The notes beneath the pieces were generated by a model that saw nothing but the letters and a program-made list of their open reading frames with translations, was not told the origin of the DNA and ran no database searches. Made by a program: the position numbers and the translations under genes. This document shows positions 25,981 through 35,380 of a stretch of 64,000 nt of DNA, piece by piece. The stretch comes from Loigolactobacillus backii. GTDB taxonomy: Bacteria > Bacillota > Bacilli > Lactobacillales > Lactobacillaceae. The stretch's first letter is position 1; each line of letters begins with the position of its first letter. The stretch is from contig NZ_RHNQ01000001.1 in assembly GCF_003946275.1 (NCBI RefSeq), forward strand, positions 1 to 64,000. Direction: 5' to 3'.

Positions 25981-28380
25981 CTATTTTTTTCTGGTTTGCT
26001 GACTTTGATTAGTGTGACTGATCCGTGGATGATTGCCACTACCACCGGCTTGTGGCCGCCGCCGATTATTACTATTGTGCGTATTATTATTGCTACGCCC
26101 TTTAGCATTTCGATTATTACTGTGGTTGCGATCATTTTGACCACGGTGATTAAAGGTGCGCCGTGGTTTTGGTCGTTCAACCAAATCACCAAGGTCACTA
26201 GTTGGCGTATTCTCGTCTGGCAATAATTTAAAATCAATCTGACTTTGTTCCAGATCAACGTTAGTCAACTTAACCCGAACTGCTTGGCCAATTCGATAAG
26301 TACGCTTAGTGTGCTCCCCAACCATCGCTAAATAACTTTCAACAAAGTTATAGTAATCATCATCCATCGTTGAAATATGCACTAAACCTTCAACGGTATT
26401 CGGTAACTCAATAAATAAACCAAATTTCGTTACTGAACTGACCACTGCGTCAAACTCTTCACCGACTTGCGGTAACATATATTCACATTTCTTCAAACTA
26501 TCAGTATCCCGTTCGGCATCAATCGACCGTCGTTCCATTTCGGAACTGTGCGTTGCAATGCCATCTAAATCATCGCGGAATCTAGCCTGTGCCTCTTCAT
26601 TAGTACCATTTTCTTGGTACCAATGAATTAAACGGTGGACCATTAAATCAGGGTAACGGCGAATTGGTGACGTAAAGTGAGTATAATACTTGGCCGCAAT
26701 TCCAAAGTGACCTAACAGTTGATCCGCATATTTAGCCTGTTTAAAACTACGTAACAACATAATTTGAACAACTGGTTGAAGTGCTGAACCATCAATTTTT
26801 TCAAGGACTTTTTGCAACATCTTCGGGGTAATGTTTTCAATATCACCCTTAGCAACTACCCCAATATTATTGATAAATTCATAAAATCTGCGCATTTTTT
26901 CACTATCCGGCGTTTCGTGTACCCGGTATAAAAATGGTACGTGCATTTTACTGTAGTGTTCAGCAACCGTTTCGTTGGCCGCTAACATAAAGGATTCAAT
27001 CATCCGCTCACTAGTTCCACGTTCGCGCATTTTAATATCGGTTGGCTTACCATTCTCATCTACAATAATTTCTGCTTCAGGTTCATCGAAATCAATGGCA
27101 CCACGCCGATGACGCATATCGCGTAAAATCTTGTGTAATTCACCCATTACTTCAAACATTGGTACTAAATCAGCATATTCAGACCGAACAGCATCATCTT
27201 TGTCATCAAGTATTTGGTTGACCTCATTATAGGTCATTCGGGCAGAACTCTTAATGTAACTTGGAAAAATTGCGCGATCAATAATTTCGCCTTGTGGGTT
27301 AACTTCCATTTCACAAGTCATCGTTAAACGTTCAACTTGTGGATTTAAGGAACAAATACCATTTGACAATCGTTCTGGTAACATCGGTAAAACCCGGTCC
27401 GTCAAATAAGTACTAGTACCGCGATCAAAGGCCTCCTGATCAAGTGCTGTTCCCGGTGTAACGTAATGCGAAACATCAGCGATACTAACCCCTAAATGAT
27501 AGTTACCATTATCCAATTTCCAAACAACAACGGCATCATCAAAGTCCTTAGAAGAATCACCATCAATTGTGACAAAATCTTGAGCGGTCAAATCTTTTCG
27601 GCCAGTCTTCTCTTCTTCCAATACCTCGGCAGGAATATTGTTTGCCTCTGCCATGACTTCATCTGGAAACTCAGTTGGAATCCCATGACGATAAACAATT
27701 GAAAGAATATCAACACCAGGCGCATTTTTGTTACCCAAATCTTGTAAAGCAACGCCACGCATACTCTTTGGGTAAGCTGTGCTAGGGTAATTAGTAACGT
27801 CAACAACAACCATATCGCCATCTGTTGGGTGGACACCAGCATCTGAAATGTAAACCGGTACGTCCTGTAAACTTTTTTGCGTTAAATGAACGTAACCAAA
27901 TTGATGTACTTTTTGAACCTCACTTGGTGGAAAACCAGTGAACTCACCAACAACGCGCGTAAAATTACGCTTAGTAACGGCGGTAATCTTTCCTTCTGGT
28001 CCTTTGCCACTGCCAGGCTGAGCAGCCTTAATAACCTCGGCCTCAACTTCATCACCATTTAAAGCATAATTAGTGTTATCGGCTGAAACGTAGACATCTG
28101 GTAACTCAGGATCATAGGAAATAAAACCAAAACCACGATCATTAGCGTGAAATACACCTGCTACGGTTTTTAACTGCTCTGGCATCGCAAAACGACCACT
28201 ACTATCCGTTCGAATCACTTTTTCCTGCTCAAAACTGGTCAAAGTCTGAACCAATACTTTAAAAGCACTGGCCCCTTGTAAATTTAATCTTTCATTAATC
28301 TCTTCAACGGTATAAAAATGCTTCTGGTGTTGCTTGAAGAAATTTAAGACTTCCGTTTCAAATAATTCGTCCTTCTTCAA
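25981..28380 (-). CDS. rnr: ribonuclease R
   Basis: RNase R is a 3'-5' exoribonuclease that degrades structured RNA and tmRNA-tagged messages. The protein (799 residues with the start chosen here) has an N-terminal winged-helix and cold-shock region, the RNB catalytic domain with DGDSSKDFDDAV, an S1 domain, and an Asn/Arg/His/Gln-rich tail of about 65 residues. Two upstream ATG codons (28404, 28407) sit in a perfect palindrome without a ribosome site. The TTG at 28380 has GGAAAGAGG at 6 nt, so it is preferred. Confidence 0.95.
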   Translation of the reverse strand: MKKDELFETEVLNFFKQHQKHFYTVEEINERLNLQGASAFKVLVQTLTSFEQEKVIRTDSSGRFAMPEQLKTVAGVFHANDRGFGFISYDPELPDVYVSADNTNYALNGDEVEAEVIKAAQPGSGKGPEGKITAVTKRNFTRVVGEFTGFPPSEVQKVHQFGYVHLTQKSLQDVPVYISDAGVHPTDGDMVVVDVTNYPSTAYPKSMRGVALQDLGNKNAPGVDILSIVYRHGIPTEFPDEVMAEANNIPAEVLEEEKTGRKDLTAQDFVTIDGDSSKDFDDAVVVWKLDNGNYHLGVSIADVSHYVTPGTALDQEAFDRGTSTYLTDRVLPMLPERLSNGICSLNPQVERLTMTCEMEVNPQGEIIDRAIFPSYIKSSARMTYNEVNQILDDKDDAVRSEYADLVPMFEVMGELHKILRDMRHRRGAIDFDEPEAEIIVDENGKPTDIKMRERGTSERMIESFMLAANETVAEHYSKMHVPFLYRVHETPDSEKMRRFYEFINNIGVVAKGDIENITPKMLQKVLEKIDGSALQPVVQIMLLRSFKQAKYADQLLGHFGIAAKYYTHFTSPIRRYPDLMVHRLIHWYQENGTNEEAQARFRDDLDGIATHSSEMERRSIDAERDTDSLKKCEYMLPQVGEEFDAVVSSVTKFGLFIELPNTVEGLVHISTMDDDYYNFVESYLAMVGEHTKRTYRIGQAVRVKLTNVDLEQSQIDFKLLPDENTPTSDLGDLVERPKPRRTFNHRGQNDRNHSNNRNAKGRSNNNTHNSNNRRRPQAGGSGNHPRISHTNQSQQTRKK

Positions 28381-28395
28381 ATTAAACCTCTTTCC

Positions 28396-28414
28396 AAAAT
28401 ACATCATGTATTTT
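28396..28414 (-). promoter_or_regulatory. perfect 19-bp palindrome upstream of rnr
   Basis: AAAATACAT-C-ATGTATTTT is an exact palindrome that ends 1-2 bases before the rnr ribosome binding site. It is either a repressor operator or an RNA hairpin next to the ribosome site. Confidence 0.45.
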
Positions 28415-28465
28415 AACTAATTCAAATTTATTTTCACTATCTTATTCGGTTAAAAACCTAAAAAA

Positions 28466-28490
28466 ACCTCCTGCCATAAAAACAGGAGGT
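28466..28490 (-). terminator. terminator between secG and rnr
   Basis: Perfect 8-bp stem ACCTCCTG/CAGGAGGT with a 9-nt loop followed by TTTTTTT on the minus strand, 8 bp past the secG stop. Confidence 0.85.
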
Positions 28491-28497
28491 CAGTTCA

Positions 28498-28734
28498 CTA
28501 GTGTGATGACACGTAAGCTAATATCAAAGATAAGGCAAAGAAGAGAGTACCGAGTACGACGGTTACTTTCTGCATAAAAGCCTCAAAACCGCGTGCTTTT
28601 TGTTTGCCGGATATCTCTTGAGTCCCACCTGACAGTGCGCTTAATGCATCTTGCTGTTTACTAGGTTGCATCAAAACTGCAATAATGATCGACACAGAAA
28701 CAACAAGCAATAGGGTTAAAATTGTATTGTACAC
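28498..28734 (-). CDS. secG: preprotein translocase subunit SecG
   Basis: SecG is a small accessory subunit of the SecYEG channel. The 78-residue protein has two membrane segments (about 4-22 and 55-75) separated by a polar loop with ALSGGTQE, as in other Gram-positive SecG proteins. The start is GTG with AAAGGAGG upstream. The secG-rnr-smpB order is conserved in Firmicutes. A terminator separates secG from rnr. Confidence 0.93.
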   Translation of the reverse strand: MYNTILTLLLVVSVSIIIAVLMQPSKQQDALSALSGGTQEISGKQKARGFEAFMQKVTVVLGTLFFALSLILAYVSSH

Positions 28735-28856
28735 CCTAGTACCTCCTTTGATTAAATCCGTTGTTCGTTGTTTATTCTACAAACGAACTTTCATTGCCTT
28801 TTATTATACCATTGATTGAAATAGAACAAAACCCAAATGATAAAAAGTGTACAAAA

Positions 28857-29033
28857 AAAGGGGCTGGGACAAAAGCCCCTAGCCTCTCATTGTTTCTGAA
28901 CGTTACCCTAGAACGTGCGCCAAAAGTCTGGGTTCACGTGCCTAACTACGACTAATCGAATAACCATAGTACGGTTATTTGATTAGTCTACGTTACGCAG
29001 TAAACCCAAAAACGACTTTTGTCCCACTTCCCT
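28857..29033 (+). repeat. family A repeat copy A4, full length reference copy
   Basis: Head: GGGGCTGGGACAAAAGCCCC. Tail: CTTTTGTCCC (29016-29025). So the ends carry GGGACAAAAG/CTTTTGTCCC as inverted repeats. Inside, ACTAATCGAATAACC (28951-28965) pairs with GGTTATTTGATTAGT (28973-28987) with one wobble. The flanking CTGGGTT and AAACCCA also pair. The whole unit can fold into one long hairpin. Confidence 0.8.
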
Positions 29034-29064
29034 TGTTTAAGCCACTCGATCAGGAATAGTTTAA

Positions 29065-29125
29065 ACGTGTCTAAAAGGGCAGATTTCTGTTGTAGTTAAT
29101 TCTCGGAATCAGCACCCTTTGAGAC
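29065..29125 (+). repeat. short family B repeat B4
   Basis: GTGTCTAAAAGGG on the left and CCCTTTGAGACCC on the right are imperfect inverted ends. The left flank TTTAAACGTGT matches other family B heads. It abuts the tpiA stop codon. Confidence 0.5.
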
Positions 29126-29129
29126 CCTT

Positions 29130-29885
29130 CTAGTCCTGATAATGAACTAATTCTAAGAATGAATCTGGCTGTAAGCTAGCTCCACCAACAAGCCCACCAT
29201 CGATATCAGGTTGACTCATTAATTCTTTAACGTTAGCTGGTTTCATTGAACCGCCGTATTGAATACGAACGTTTTCAGCAGTAGTTTGGTCATATAACTT
29301 AGCAACTGTTTCGCGAATTAAATGACAAACTTCTTGTGCTTGTGCAGGAGAAGCAGTTTCGCCAGTACCGATTGCCCAGATTGGTTCGTAAGCAATAACA
29401 AGTGAAGCAACTTGCTTTGCTGATAAGCCCTTTAAAGCAGCAGTAACTTGTCCAGAAACCCATTCGTTAACCTTACCGGCCTTACGAGTTTCTAAAGTTT
29501 CACCACAACAGATAATAGGTGTTAAGCCATTATCAAATAGTGCGTGAGCCTTTTTGTTGATGTCTTCATCAGTTTCGTGGAAATAACCGCGGCGTTCGCT
29601 ATGGCCAATAATGCCATAGTTAACACCCATTTCAGCAAGAACTTTTGGTGAAGTTTCACCAGTAAAAGCACCATTGTCTTCAAAATAGTTGTTTTCAGAA
29701 GCAATGTGTAAGTTAGTACCTTTAGCGGCATCTAACAAAGTTTGAAGATCAACTGCTGGAGCACCGATAACGGCTTCTACTTTAGTTGTTTCAGGTAATT
29801 TGCCCTTAATTCCAGCAACAAATTCTGCTGTTTCTTTAGGGTTTTTGTTCATTTTCCAGTTACCAGCGATAATTGGTGTACGCAT
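29130..29885 (-). CDS. tpiA: triosephosphate isomerase
   Basis: TpiA interconverts dihydroxyacetone phosphate and glyceraldehyde-3-phosphate in glycolysis. The 251-residue protein has [15 protein letters not shown], the catalytic His in IIGHSERR, and the catalytic Glu in [13 protein letters not shown], with a complete loop GGSMKPANV. An ATG four codons upstream (29897) is fused to the AAAGG ribosome site, so 29885 is chosen. It is the last gene of the cggR-gap-pgk-tpi cluster. Confidence 0.96.
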   Translation of the reverse strand: MRTPIIAGNWKMNKNPKETAEFVAGIKGKLPETTKVEAVIGAPAVDLQTLLDAAKGTNLHIASENNYFEDNGAFTGETSPKVLAEMGVNYGIIGHSERRGYFHETDEDINKKAHALFDNGLTPIICCGETLETRKAGKVNEWVSGQVTAALKGLSAKQVASLVIAYEPIWAIGTGETASPAQAQEVCHLIRETVAKLYDQTTAENVRIQYGGSMKPANVKELMSQPDIDGGLVGGASLQPDSFLELVHYQD

Positions 29886-29965
29886 AATATGAAACATCCT
29901 TTCTTATGTAACAAGAATGGGATCAAAAATTTAATTTTCATCCCAAACTTATCAGTAATTAATGC

Positions 29966-31177
29966 TTATTTATCAGAAATGGCCGCAATACCAGGTAAAG
30001 TCTTACCTTCAAGGTATTCAAGTGAAGCACCGCCACCAGTTGAAATATGAGTCAACTTGTCGCCAACGCCTAATTGTTTAACTGCAGCGGTTGAATCACC
30101 ACCACCTACAATTGTTGTTGCGTCAGTTAAAGTACCTAAGAACTTACCAATTTCTAGCGTGCCCTTAGCGTAGTTACTCATTTCAAAGACACCCATTGGT
30201 CCGTTCCAAACAACTGTCTTAGCGTCTTTAAGAACATCTTCAAAATTAGCAATTGACTTTTCACCGATATCGAGGGCCATATAGCCATCAGGAATATCGC
30301 CTTCAACGTCTTTGCTAGGTACATCATTATCAAACTTTTCAGCAACAATGTTATCAACTGGCAAGACTAATTTGTCGCCGGCCTTTTCAATAATTGACTT
30401 AGCTAAATCAATCTTATCTTTTTCAACTAATGAATTACCAATCTTGATACCCTTAGCAGCGTAGAACGTATACGTCATACCGCCACCAACGATAACCTTA
30501 TCAGCCTTACTCAATAAATGATCGATAACGCCGATCTTATCAGAAACCTTAGCACCGCCTAAAATAGCAACAAATGGGTGTTTAGGATTATCAACTGCAT
30601 TACCTAAGAATTTGATTTCCTTTTCCATTAAGAAGCCGGCTGCAACCTTTTGGCCCTTAGCCTTCATTGCAGTAGCAATCCCAACGTTTGAAGCGTGTGC
30701 CCGGTGAGCCGTACCAAATGCGTCATTGATGAAGAGATCACCTAATGATGCCCAGTATTCACCTAATTTAGGATCGTTCTTGCTTTCACGTTTACCAAAA
30801 TCATTGTCAATATCTTGGAAACGCGTATTTTGCATCAAAAGAACGGAACCGTCTTCCATGCCGTTAATTGCATCTTCAAGCTGTTTGCCTTCGTTAACGG
30901 GAACAAAAGTAACGGGTTTGTTCAATGCTTCGCTTAAACGAGTTGCAACTGGTTCAAGGGTTAATTCTTTCTTATCTTCATCAGTCTTAATCCGACCTAA
31001 ATGAGAAAGTAAGATTGCTTTACCACCATGATCGATAACGTATTGGATTGTTGGTAATGCCGCAACAATACGGTTGTCATCACCAATAACACCGCCTTTA
31101 ATTGGAACATTAAAGTCAACGCGAATTAAAACTTTTTTATCTTTTACATCTAAATCAGAAACGATTAATTTAGCCAT
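29966..31177 (-). CDS. pgk: phosphoglycerate kinase
   Basis: Pgk makes ATP from 1,3-bisphosphoglycerate. The 403-residue protein has the substrate block RVDFNVPI near the N-terminus and the nucleotide-binding [11 protein letters not shown]. The C-terminal signature includes WNGPMGVFE and GGGDSTAAV. It lies 217 bp after gap with a terminator between them, and 80 bp before tpiA. Confidence 0.97.
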   Translation of the reverse strand: MAKLIVSDLDVKDKKVLIRVDFNVPIKGGVIGDDNRIVAALPTIQYVIDHGGKAILLSHLGRIKTDEDKKELTLEPVATRLSEALNKPVTFVPVNEGKQLEDAINGMEDGSVLLMQNTRFQDIDNDFGKRESKNDPKLGEYWASLGDLFINDAFGTAHRAHASNVGIATAMKAKGQKVAAGFLMEKEIKFLGNAVDNPKHPFVAILGGAKVSDKIGVIDHLLSKADKVIVGGGMTYTFYAAKGIKIGNSLVEKDKIDLAKSIIEKAGDKLVLPVDNIVAEKFDNDVPSKDVEGDIPDGYMALDIGEKSIANFEDVLKDAKTVVWNGPMGVFEMSNYAKGTLEIGKFLGTLTDATTIVGGGDSTAAVKQLGVGDKLTHISTGGGASLEYLEGKTLPGIAAISDK

Positions 31178-31320
31178 GAAGGATAGCCTCCTATTTTAAT
31201 TTCAAAATGAATTTTTTATTTGGGTAAATAACGCCACTTACTAAGTGCTCTCATCCTTAGTTAAGTCACATTATTTAGCGATTTTTAATTTTTATCCGTA
31301 AGAGCAACAGAATAAAAAGA

Positions 31321-31357
31321 AAAAAGGTAGAGGAAGTTTACCTCCCTCCACCTTTTT
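31321..31357 (-). terminator. terminator between gap and pgk
   Basis: Minus strand AAAAAGGTGGAGG...CCTCTACCTTTTTT with a central GTAAAC loop and a T run. It should reduce read-through from cggR-gap into pgk-tpi. Confidence 0.75.
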
Positions 31358-31394
31358 AAAGATCTTTTAATTACTAAATTAGTTAAACTTTAAA

Positions 31395-32417
31395 TTAAAG
31401 CGTAGCGAATTTGAGTAAAGTACGAACCATTTGGCAAGTGAAGCCATATTCGTTGTCGTACCAAGCAACAGTCTTAACTAATTGCTTGTCGCCAGCAGTT
31501 GTAACTTCTGTTTGAGTTGGATCGAAGATTGAACCGAATGTAGTGCCGATAACGTCACTTGATACGATTTCGTCTGCGTTGTAACCAAAACTTTCGTTAC
31601 CTTCAGTGTGTTTCTTGATTGCTGCATTAACATCATCAGCAGTAACATTTTTGTCAAGGATAGATACTAATTCAGTTAATGAACCATCAACAACACCAAC
31701 ACGTTGTGCATGGCCTTGTAATTTACCCTTCAATTCTGGGATAACTAAGCCAATAGCCTTAGCAGCACCAGTTGAATGAGGAATTGTGTTAACAGCTGCT
31801 GCACGTGCTGCACGTAAGTTACCGCCACGAACTGGGCCGTCAAGTAACATTTGTGTAGAAGTGTAAGCATGGATAGTTGTCATAGTACCAACTTCAAGAC
31901 CAAATTCTTGGTTTAAGAAGTAAGCCATAGGAGCTAAGCAGTTAGTTGTGCATGAACCAGCTGAAACAATCTTATCATCAGCAGTTAAAACATCATCATT
32001 AACGTTGTAAACAACAGTCTTCAAGTCGTTGCCGGCTGGAGCTGAAATCAAGACGCGCTTAGCACCTGCATCCAAATGAGCTTGTGCTTTAGCTTTAGAT
32101 GTGTAGAAACCAGTACATTCAAGGACGAAATCAACACCATCGTTCTTAACCCAAGGAATATCTTGTGCTTTAGGTTCAGCATAGACACGATATTCTTTAC
32201 CGTCAACGACGATACCATTGTCAGTAGCGCTAACTTCGCCAGCAAAAGTACCATGTGTTGAATCATATTTCAATAAGTGAGCTAACATAGCAGGTGAAGT
32301 TAAATCGTTGATTGCGACAACTTCGATATCATTTGATTTAGCACCAAGTTCGAAAATACGACGGAAAGCCAAACGGCCGATACGTCCAAAACCATTAATA
32401 CCAATTTTTACAGTCAT
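31395..32417 (-). CDS. gap: glyceraldehyde-3-phosphate dehydrogenase
   Basis: Gap oxidises glyceraldehyde-3-phosphate with NAD+. The 340-residue protein shows the Rossmann start [14 protein letters not shown], the catalytic SAGSCTTNC (Cys156), and WYDNEYGF near the C-terminus. It starts 37 bp after cggR on the same strand, so it is in the regulator's operon. Codon choice looks strongly biased, as expected for a highly expressed glycolytic gene. Confidence 0.97.
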   Translation of the reverse strand: MTVKIGINGFGRIGRLAFRRIFELGAKSNDIEVVAINDLTSPAMLAHLLKYDSTHGTFAGEVSATDNGIVVDGKEYRVYAEPKAQDIPWVKNDGVDFVLECTGFYTSKAKAQAHLDAGAKRVLISAPAGNDLKTVVYNVNDDVLTADDKIVSAGSCTTNCLAPMAYFLNQEFGLEVGTMTTIHAYTSTQMLLDGPVRGGNLRAARAAAVNTIPHSTGAAKAIGLVIPELKGKLQGHAQRVGVVDGSLTELVSILDKNVTADDVNAAIKKHTEGNESFGYNADEIVSSDVIGTTFGSIFDPTQTEVTTAGDKQLVKTVAWYDNEYGFTCQMVRTLLKFATL

Positions 32418-32454
32418 ACTAAAATTTCCTCCTTTAGGAAATAAAAAATTTATT

Positions 32455-33492
32455 TTAAAGGGTTACCCCTTTTAAAATCAAGTTTGCGGCACCTTCGTCA
32501 GTGATTAACCACGTTTGCTTAGGTGCTAATTTTGTGTAGGCCTTAATTGCGACGGCCTTACTTTGCCCGCCTGCAACAGCGACCACACAAGGAATATTTT
32601 GTAAGTCGCGAAGCTGTAATCCGATTCGTGGAATCTTATAAATAACCCGTCCACTTGCATCGAAAAAATAACCAAAAGCTTCGCCGACAGCATGCTCTTT
32701 TTCAAGCATTTTAATTGTCGCTAGTGGCATATTACGGCGCTTTGCCATCAAAGCAGCCACACCAATACTATGGACCACACTGGCACTTTTGTCAACTAGT
32801 GCCAACACGTCTTTAATCGCCGGTTCTTCAAGCAGTGGCCGGTATGCGCGCTCACTTACGTGTTCCGGAATGTACAGTACTCGGTACTGCCCCCCAGTGT
32901 GAAACGCCATTCGCGCACAAACCGCATTGGCCTGAATATCAACGGCTTCACCAAGGCCACCACGGGCAGGAACAAAAGTGAGCTTGCGGTGCGCTGATAA
33001 TTTGGGACTCAGCGTATCCGCAATTTTTGCCATTGTTGTGCCACCCATCGCCGCAATAATATTATCGCCATTAGGTAATAATAAGTCCAGCGTTTCGCTC
33101 ACTAATTTCCCCATATCATCAAGAACTTTAGTTTGCTGATCGGAATCACCAGGCACGATTAAGCAATGGTCAATTTGCAACACGGCACTTAACTGTTGCT
33201 CCTTAGCTCGGACGCCAAGAAGATTATCCATCACCGCTTCTAATCCTTGAAAAGTTGTTTGCCCTTTTTGAGTCAGCACCATACCAGACTTAGTTACACT
33301 GAGCAAATTATGTGCCCGCAGAAAATCTGTTTCCGTTCGCAGTACTCGCTCACTTTTACCAATCTTTTGTGCTAAAACTCGTCGACCAACTGGTGCCATC
33401 CAATAAATATTCTGGAGTATCTGGTAACGTAATTTGGCAACAAGAATTAAATCAGGCGCTAAGGCTTCAAGCCGCGCTAAGTCCTGGTGCAT
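32455..33492 (-). CDS. cggR: central glycolytic genes regulator
   Basis: CggR is a SorC/DeoR-type repressor of gap and neighbouring glycolytic genes, relieved by fructose-1,6-bisphosphate. The 345-residue protein has an N-terminal DNA-binding region ([20 protein letters not shown] helix-turn-helix) and a C-terminal sugar-phosphate domain with [12 protein letters not shown] and [13 protein letters not shown] longer frame start (33537) crosses a palindrome; the ATG at 33492 has AAGAGGA at 5 nt and is preferred. Two operator-like palindromes lie upstream. Confidence 0.93.
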   Translation of the reverse strand: MHQDLARLEALAPDLILVAKLRYQILQNIYWMAPVGRRVLAQKIGKSERVLRTETDFLRAHNLLSVTKSGMVLTQKGQTTFQGLEAVMDNLLGVRAKEQQLSAVLQIDHCLIVPGDSDQQTKVLDDMGKLVSETLDLLLPNGDNIIAAMGGTTMAKIADTLSPKLSAHRKLTFVPARGGLGEAVDIQANAVCARMAFHTGGQYRVLYIPEHVSERAYRPLLEEPAIKDVLALVDKSASVVHSIGVAALMAKRRNMPLATIKMLEKEHAVGEAFGYFFDASGRVIYKIPRIGLQLRDLQNIPCVVAVAGGQSKAVAIKAYTKLAPKQTWLITDEGAANLILKGVTL

Positions 33493-33508
33493 CACAATCC
33501 TCTTCCTT

Positions 33509-33530
33509 AGTGGGACAATTATTCCCCACT
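33509..33530 (-). promoter_or_regulatory. palindrome in the cggR leader, possible CggR site 2
   Basis: AGTGGG and CCCACT form perfect 6-bp arms around 10 bp, just before the cggR ribosome binding site. The inside contains GGGAC and TGTCCC words similar to parts of the known CggR operator of B. subtilis. Confidence 0.4.
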
Positions 33531-33564
33531 GTGTCATCTAGCGACCCAATATGGCCAAAAAACA

Positions 33565-33592
33565 AAGTGCACAGTACTTTCTCTGTCCACTT
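33565..33592 (-). promoter_or_regulatory. candidate CggR operator 1
   Basis: On the minus strand AAGTGGACAG-N8-CTGTGCACTT is an inverted repeat with 9 of 10 arm bases matching. It starts about 8 bp after the expected transcription start, fitting the roadblock position of CggR operators. Confidence 0.5.
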
Positions 33593-33606
33593 AGACCACA
33601 ACTCGT

Positions 33607-33634
33607 ATTATAGCAAAACTGATTATGAATGCAA
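33607..33634 (-). promoter_or_regulatory. promoter of cggR-gap
   Basis: Minus strand -35 TTGCAT (33629-33634), 16-bp spacer ending in TGC, and -10 TATAAT (33607-33612), which also makes an extended -10. Confidence 0.8.
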
Positions 33635-33689
33635 GGTTCTAGCAACGATAATTCTTAGCTTAAAAACCACTTCAAAAATTACCATTTTT

Positions 33690-35000
33690 TTAAAACCGTT
33701 TTCTTTTTGAAGATGACGGTATTCCAAGACTTTCACGATATTTTGCGACGGTTCGGCGGGAAATTGAAATATTTTTTTCTTCCAAAAGTTTTACTAACTT
33801 TTGATCTGACAATGGCTTCTTTTTATCCTCAGCGTTAATCAATTGTTTTAACCGTTGTTGAACATTATCGGCGGAAAATTGATCCCCCACCGATCCACCA
33901 ACTGCATTTGAGAAAAAATGGCGTAGTTCGAACACGCCAAAATCGGCCTGCAAATACTTACCATTCACACTACGACTAATCGTTGATTCATGTAAATCTA
34001 GTGTCTGCGCAACATCCCGTAACATTAGTGGCTGCAGCGGATGATCTGGCCGTAAGAAGAAATCGATTTGGCGTTGAACAATAACCTGACCAACACGTAA
34101 GATAGTGTCACCACGCTGCACTAAACTTCGCTTTAACCAATCAAATTCTTGTTTCTTTTCCTTCATATAGTCGGTTACTTCTTGGTCCTTAGTCCGTACC
34201 ATTTGGTTAAAATAATGTTGTTGAAACATTAATCGGGGTCTTCCTGAACGCGTTGGCCTAACACTCAGCCGGTTGTTAGCCTCTTTTTGAACCAACAAAT
34301 CGGGAATAATATAATTATTCTGATTTTGCGTAAAAATGGCTCCTGGATTTGGTGACAGTGTCTGAATATAATCAAGAATATGTTGAACTTCTGCCAACGT
34401 TGTTTGATAGCGCTTAGCAATTTTATCCCAGTTTCGGTCAACGAAGTCGTTAAAACTCTCCTCCAAAACGATATACGCCAAATTAGGTGCAGTATTATCT
34501 TCCTGAATCTGTAATAATAAACATTCTTGAAGATCACGTGCGCCAACACCAGGCGGATCAAGTTGTTGCAATAAAGTTATAGCGTCCAAGAGTTGCAACT
34601 GATCGGCGCCAGTTTTTTCCGTTGCGTCGGCCAAGGAGATTTTTAAATAGCCATTAGAATCAACGTACTCTAATAAAAATAAGACGAGATCCCGCAGCGG
34701 TGTATCCCGCAAAGTTAACCGGACTTGTTGGAGCAGATAATCAAACAATGACGATGGTGTGTCCGGAATTGCGTTCATATAGTTATCAGTCCGATTGCCA
34801 GTCAGTGAACTCGCAGTTGTTCCCCCAGAGTAATCAGCCTTGAGTTCAATCAATGGATTTTCGAGACTTTTCTGTTCAAGAAACTTTTGTAACCCATCTA
34901 CGCTAAACTGTAGCATCTGGATTGACTGTTGTAGTTGCTGGGTCATAACAAGCTTTTGTACTTGTTTTTGCTGTTGGCTCATCGCCTGTTTTAACGGCAT
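33690..35000 (-). CDS. rpoN: RNA polymerase sigma-54 factor
   Basis: Sigma-54 serves -24/-12 promoters that need an enhancer-binding activator; in lactobacilli it usually drives mannose-type PTS genes. The 436-residue protein has the Gln-rich activator-interacting region (SQQQKQVQKLVMTQQLQQSI), the core-binding middle, a helix-turn-helix, and the RpoN box RRTVAKYRESL near the C-terminus. The ATG at 35000 has GGGAGGA at 6 nt and is preferred over 35018. No activator gene or -24/-12 promoter is seen nearby. Confidence 0.95.
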   Translation of the reverse strand: MPLKQAMSQQQKQVQKLVMTQQLQQSIQMLQFSVDGLQKFLEQKSLENPLIELKADYSGGTTASSLTGNRTDNYMNAIPDTPSSLFDYLLQQVRLTLRDTPLRDLVLFLLEYVDSNGYLKISLADATEKTGADQLQLLDAITLLQQLDPPGVGARDLQECLLLQIQEDNTAPNLAYIVLEESFNDFVDRNWDKIAKRYQTTLAEVQHILDYIQTLSPNPGAIFTQNQNNYIIPDLLVQKEANNRLSVRPTRSGRPRLMFQQHYFNQMVRTKDQEVTDYMKEKKQEFDWLKRSLVQRGDTILRVGQVIVQRQIDFFLRPDHPLQPLMLRDVAQTLDLHESTISRSVNGKYLQADFGVFELRHFFSNAVGGSVGDQFSADNVQQRLKQLINAEDKKKPLSDQKLVKLLEEKNISISRRTVAKYRESLGIPSSSKRKRF

Positions 35001-35034
35001 AAAAATTCCTCCCAACATTCTTTTAGATTATACC

Positions 35035-35063
35035 TTGTGTTTTGAGGATAATTCCGGTAGAAT
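35035..35063 (+). promoter_or_regulatory. promoter of the tRNA-Arg gene
   Basis: -35 TTGTGT (35035-35040), 17-bp spacer and -10 TAGAAT (35058-35063), 16 bp before the mature tRNA 5' end. Confidence 0.65.
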
Positions 35064-35079
35064 ATTCTGTGTTGCTTAT

Positions 35080-35151
35080 GCGCCTGTAGTGTAATGGATA
35101 TCACGTGAGATTCCGGTTCTTGAGATGGGGGTTCGATTCCCTCCAGGCGCA
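35080..35151 (+). tRNA. tRNA-Arg (anticodon CCG)
   Basis: A perfect 7-bp acceptor stem GCGCCTG/CAGGCGC encloses a D-arm (GTG...CAC), an anticodon loop TTCCGGT giving anticodon CCG, a short variable loop, and a T-arm with TTCGATT. The discriminator base is A. CCA is not encoded. It is a single tRNA gene with its own promoter and terminator. Confidence 0.95.
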
Positions 35152-35157
35152 TCAGTT

Positions 35158-35187
35158 AAGCTGCCTTTACGGGCAGCTTTTTTATTA
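35158..35187 (+). terminator. terminator of the tRNA-Arg gene
   Basis: Stem AAGCTGCC/GGGCAGCTT with a 5-nt loop followed by TTTTTATT, 7 bases past the tRNA. Confidence 0.9.
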
Positions 35188-35285
35188 CCCAAAATTAAAA
35201 ATGAGTTGTATCATTAGTAATTATTATACGTTTTCTCTACCTGTGGTACAACGTCATTGCTTTAGAAAAAATTAGCGTTAAATCA

Positions 35286-35326
35286 TTTGACCTTTTTTGA
35301 CCAATGTACTAAACTGGCATTACACT
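35286..35326 (+). promoter_or_regulatory. CtsR box and promoter of clpP
   Basis: Two direct heptads TTTGACC (35286-35292 and 35296-35302) separated by 3 bp are an exact CtsR operator in the reverse sense (GGTCAAA repeats). The second heptad overlaps the -35 TTGACC; an 18-bp spacer leads to -10 TACACT (35321-35326). CtsR repression of clp genes, lifted by heat or protein stress, is well established. Confidence 0.85.
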
Positions 35327-35380
35327 TAATTGAGTGCTAAAATTATATCGAAATCTATTATTCACTTAGGAGGTCACACT

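Larger units (their letters stand above)
28735..29129. other. 395-bp intergenic region filled by repeats
   Basis: No gene. It contains the best full family A repeat (28857-29033) and a short family B repeat (29065-29125) that reaches the tpiA stop codon. In many lactobacilli enolase follows tpi; here only repeats lie between tpiA and secG. Confidence 0.7.

Noticed and set aside
25981-26258. Open frames on both strands inside the 3' end of rnr
   Set aside because: They are shadows of the Asn/Arg-rich repetitive coding sequence of the RNase R tail.
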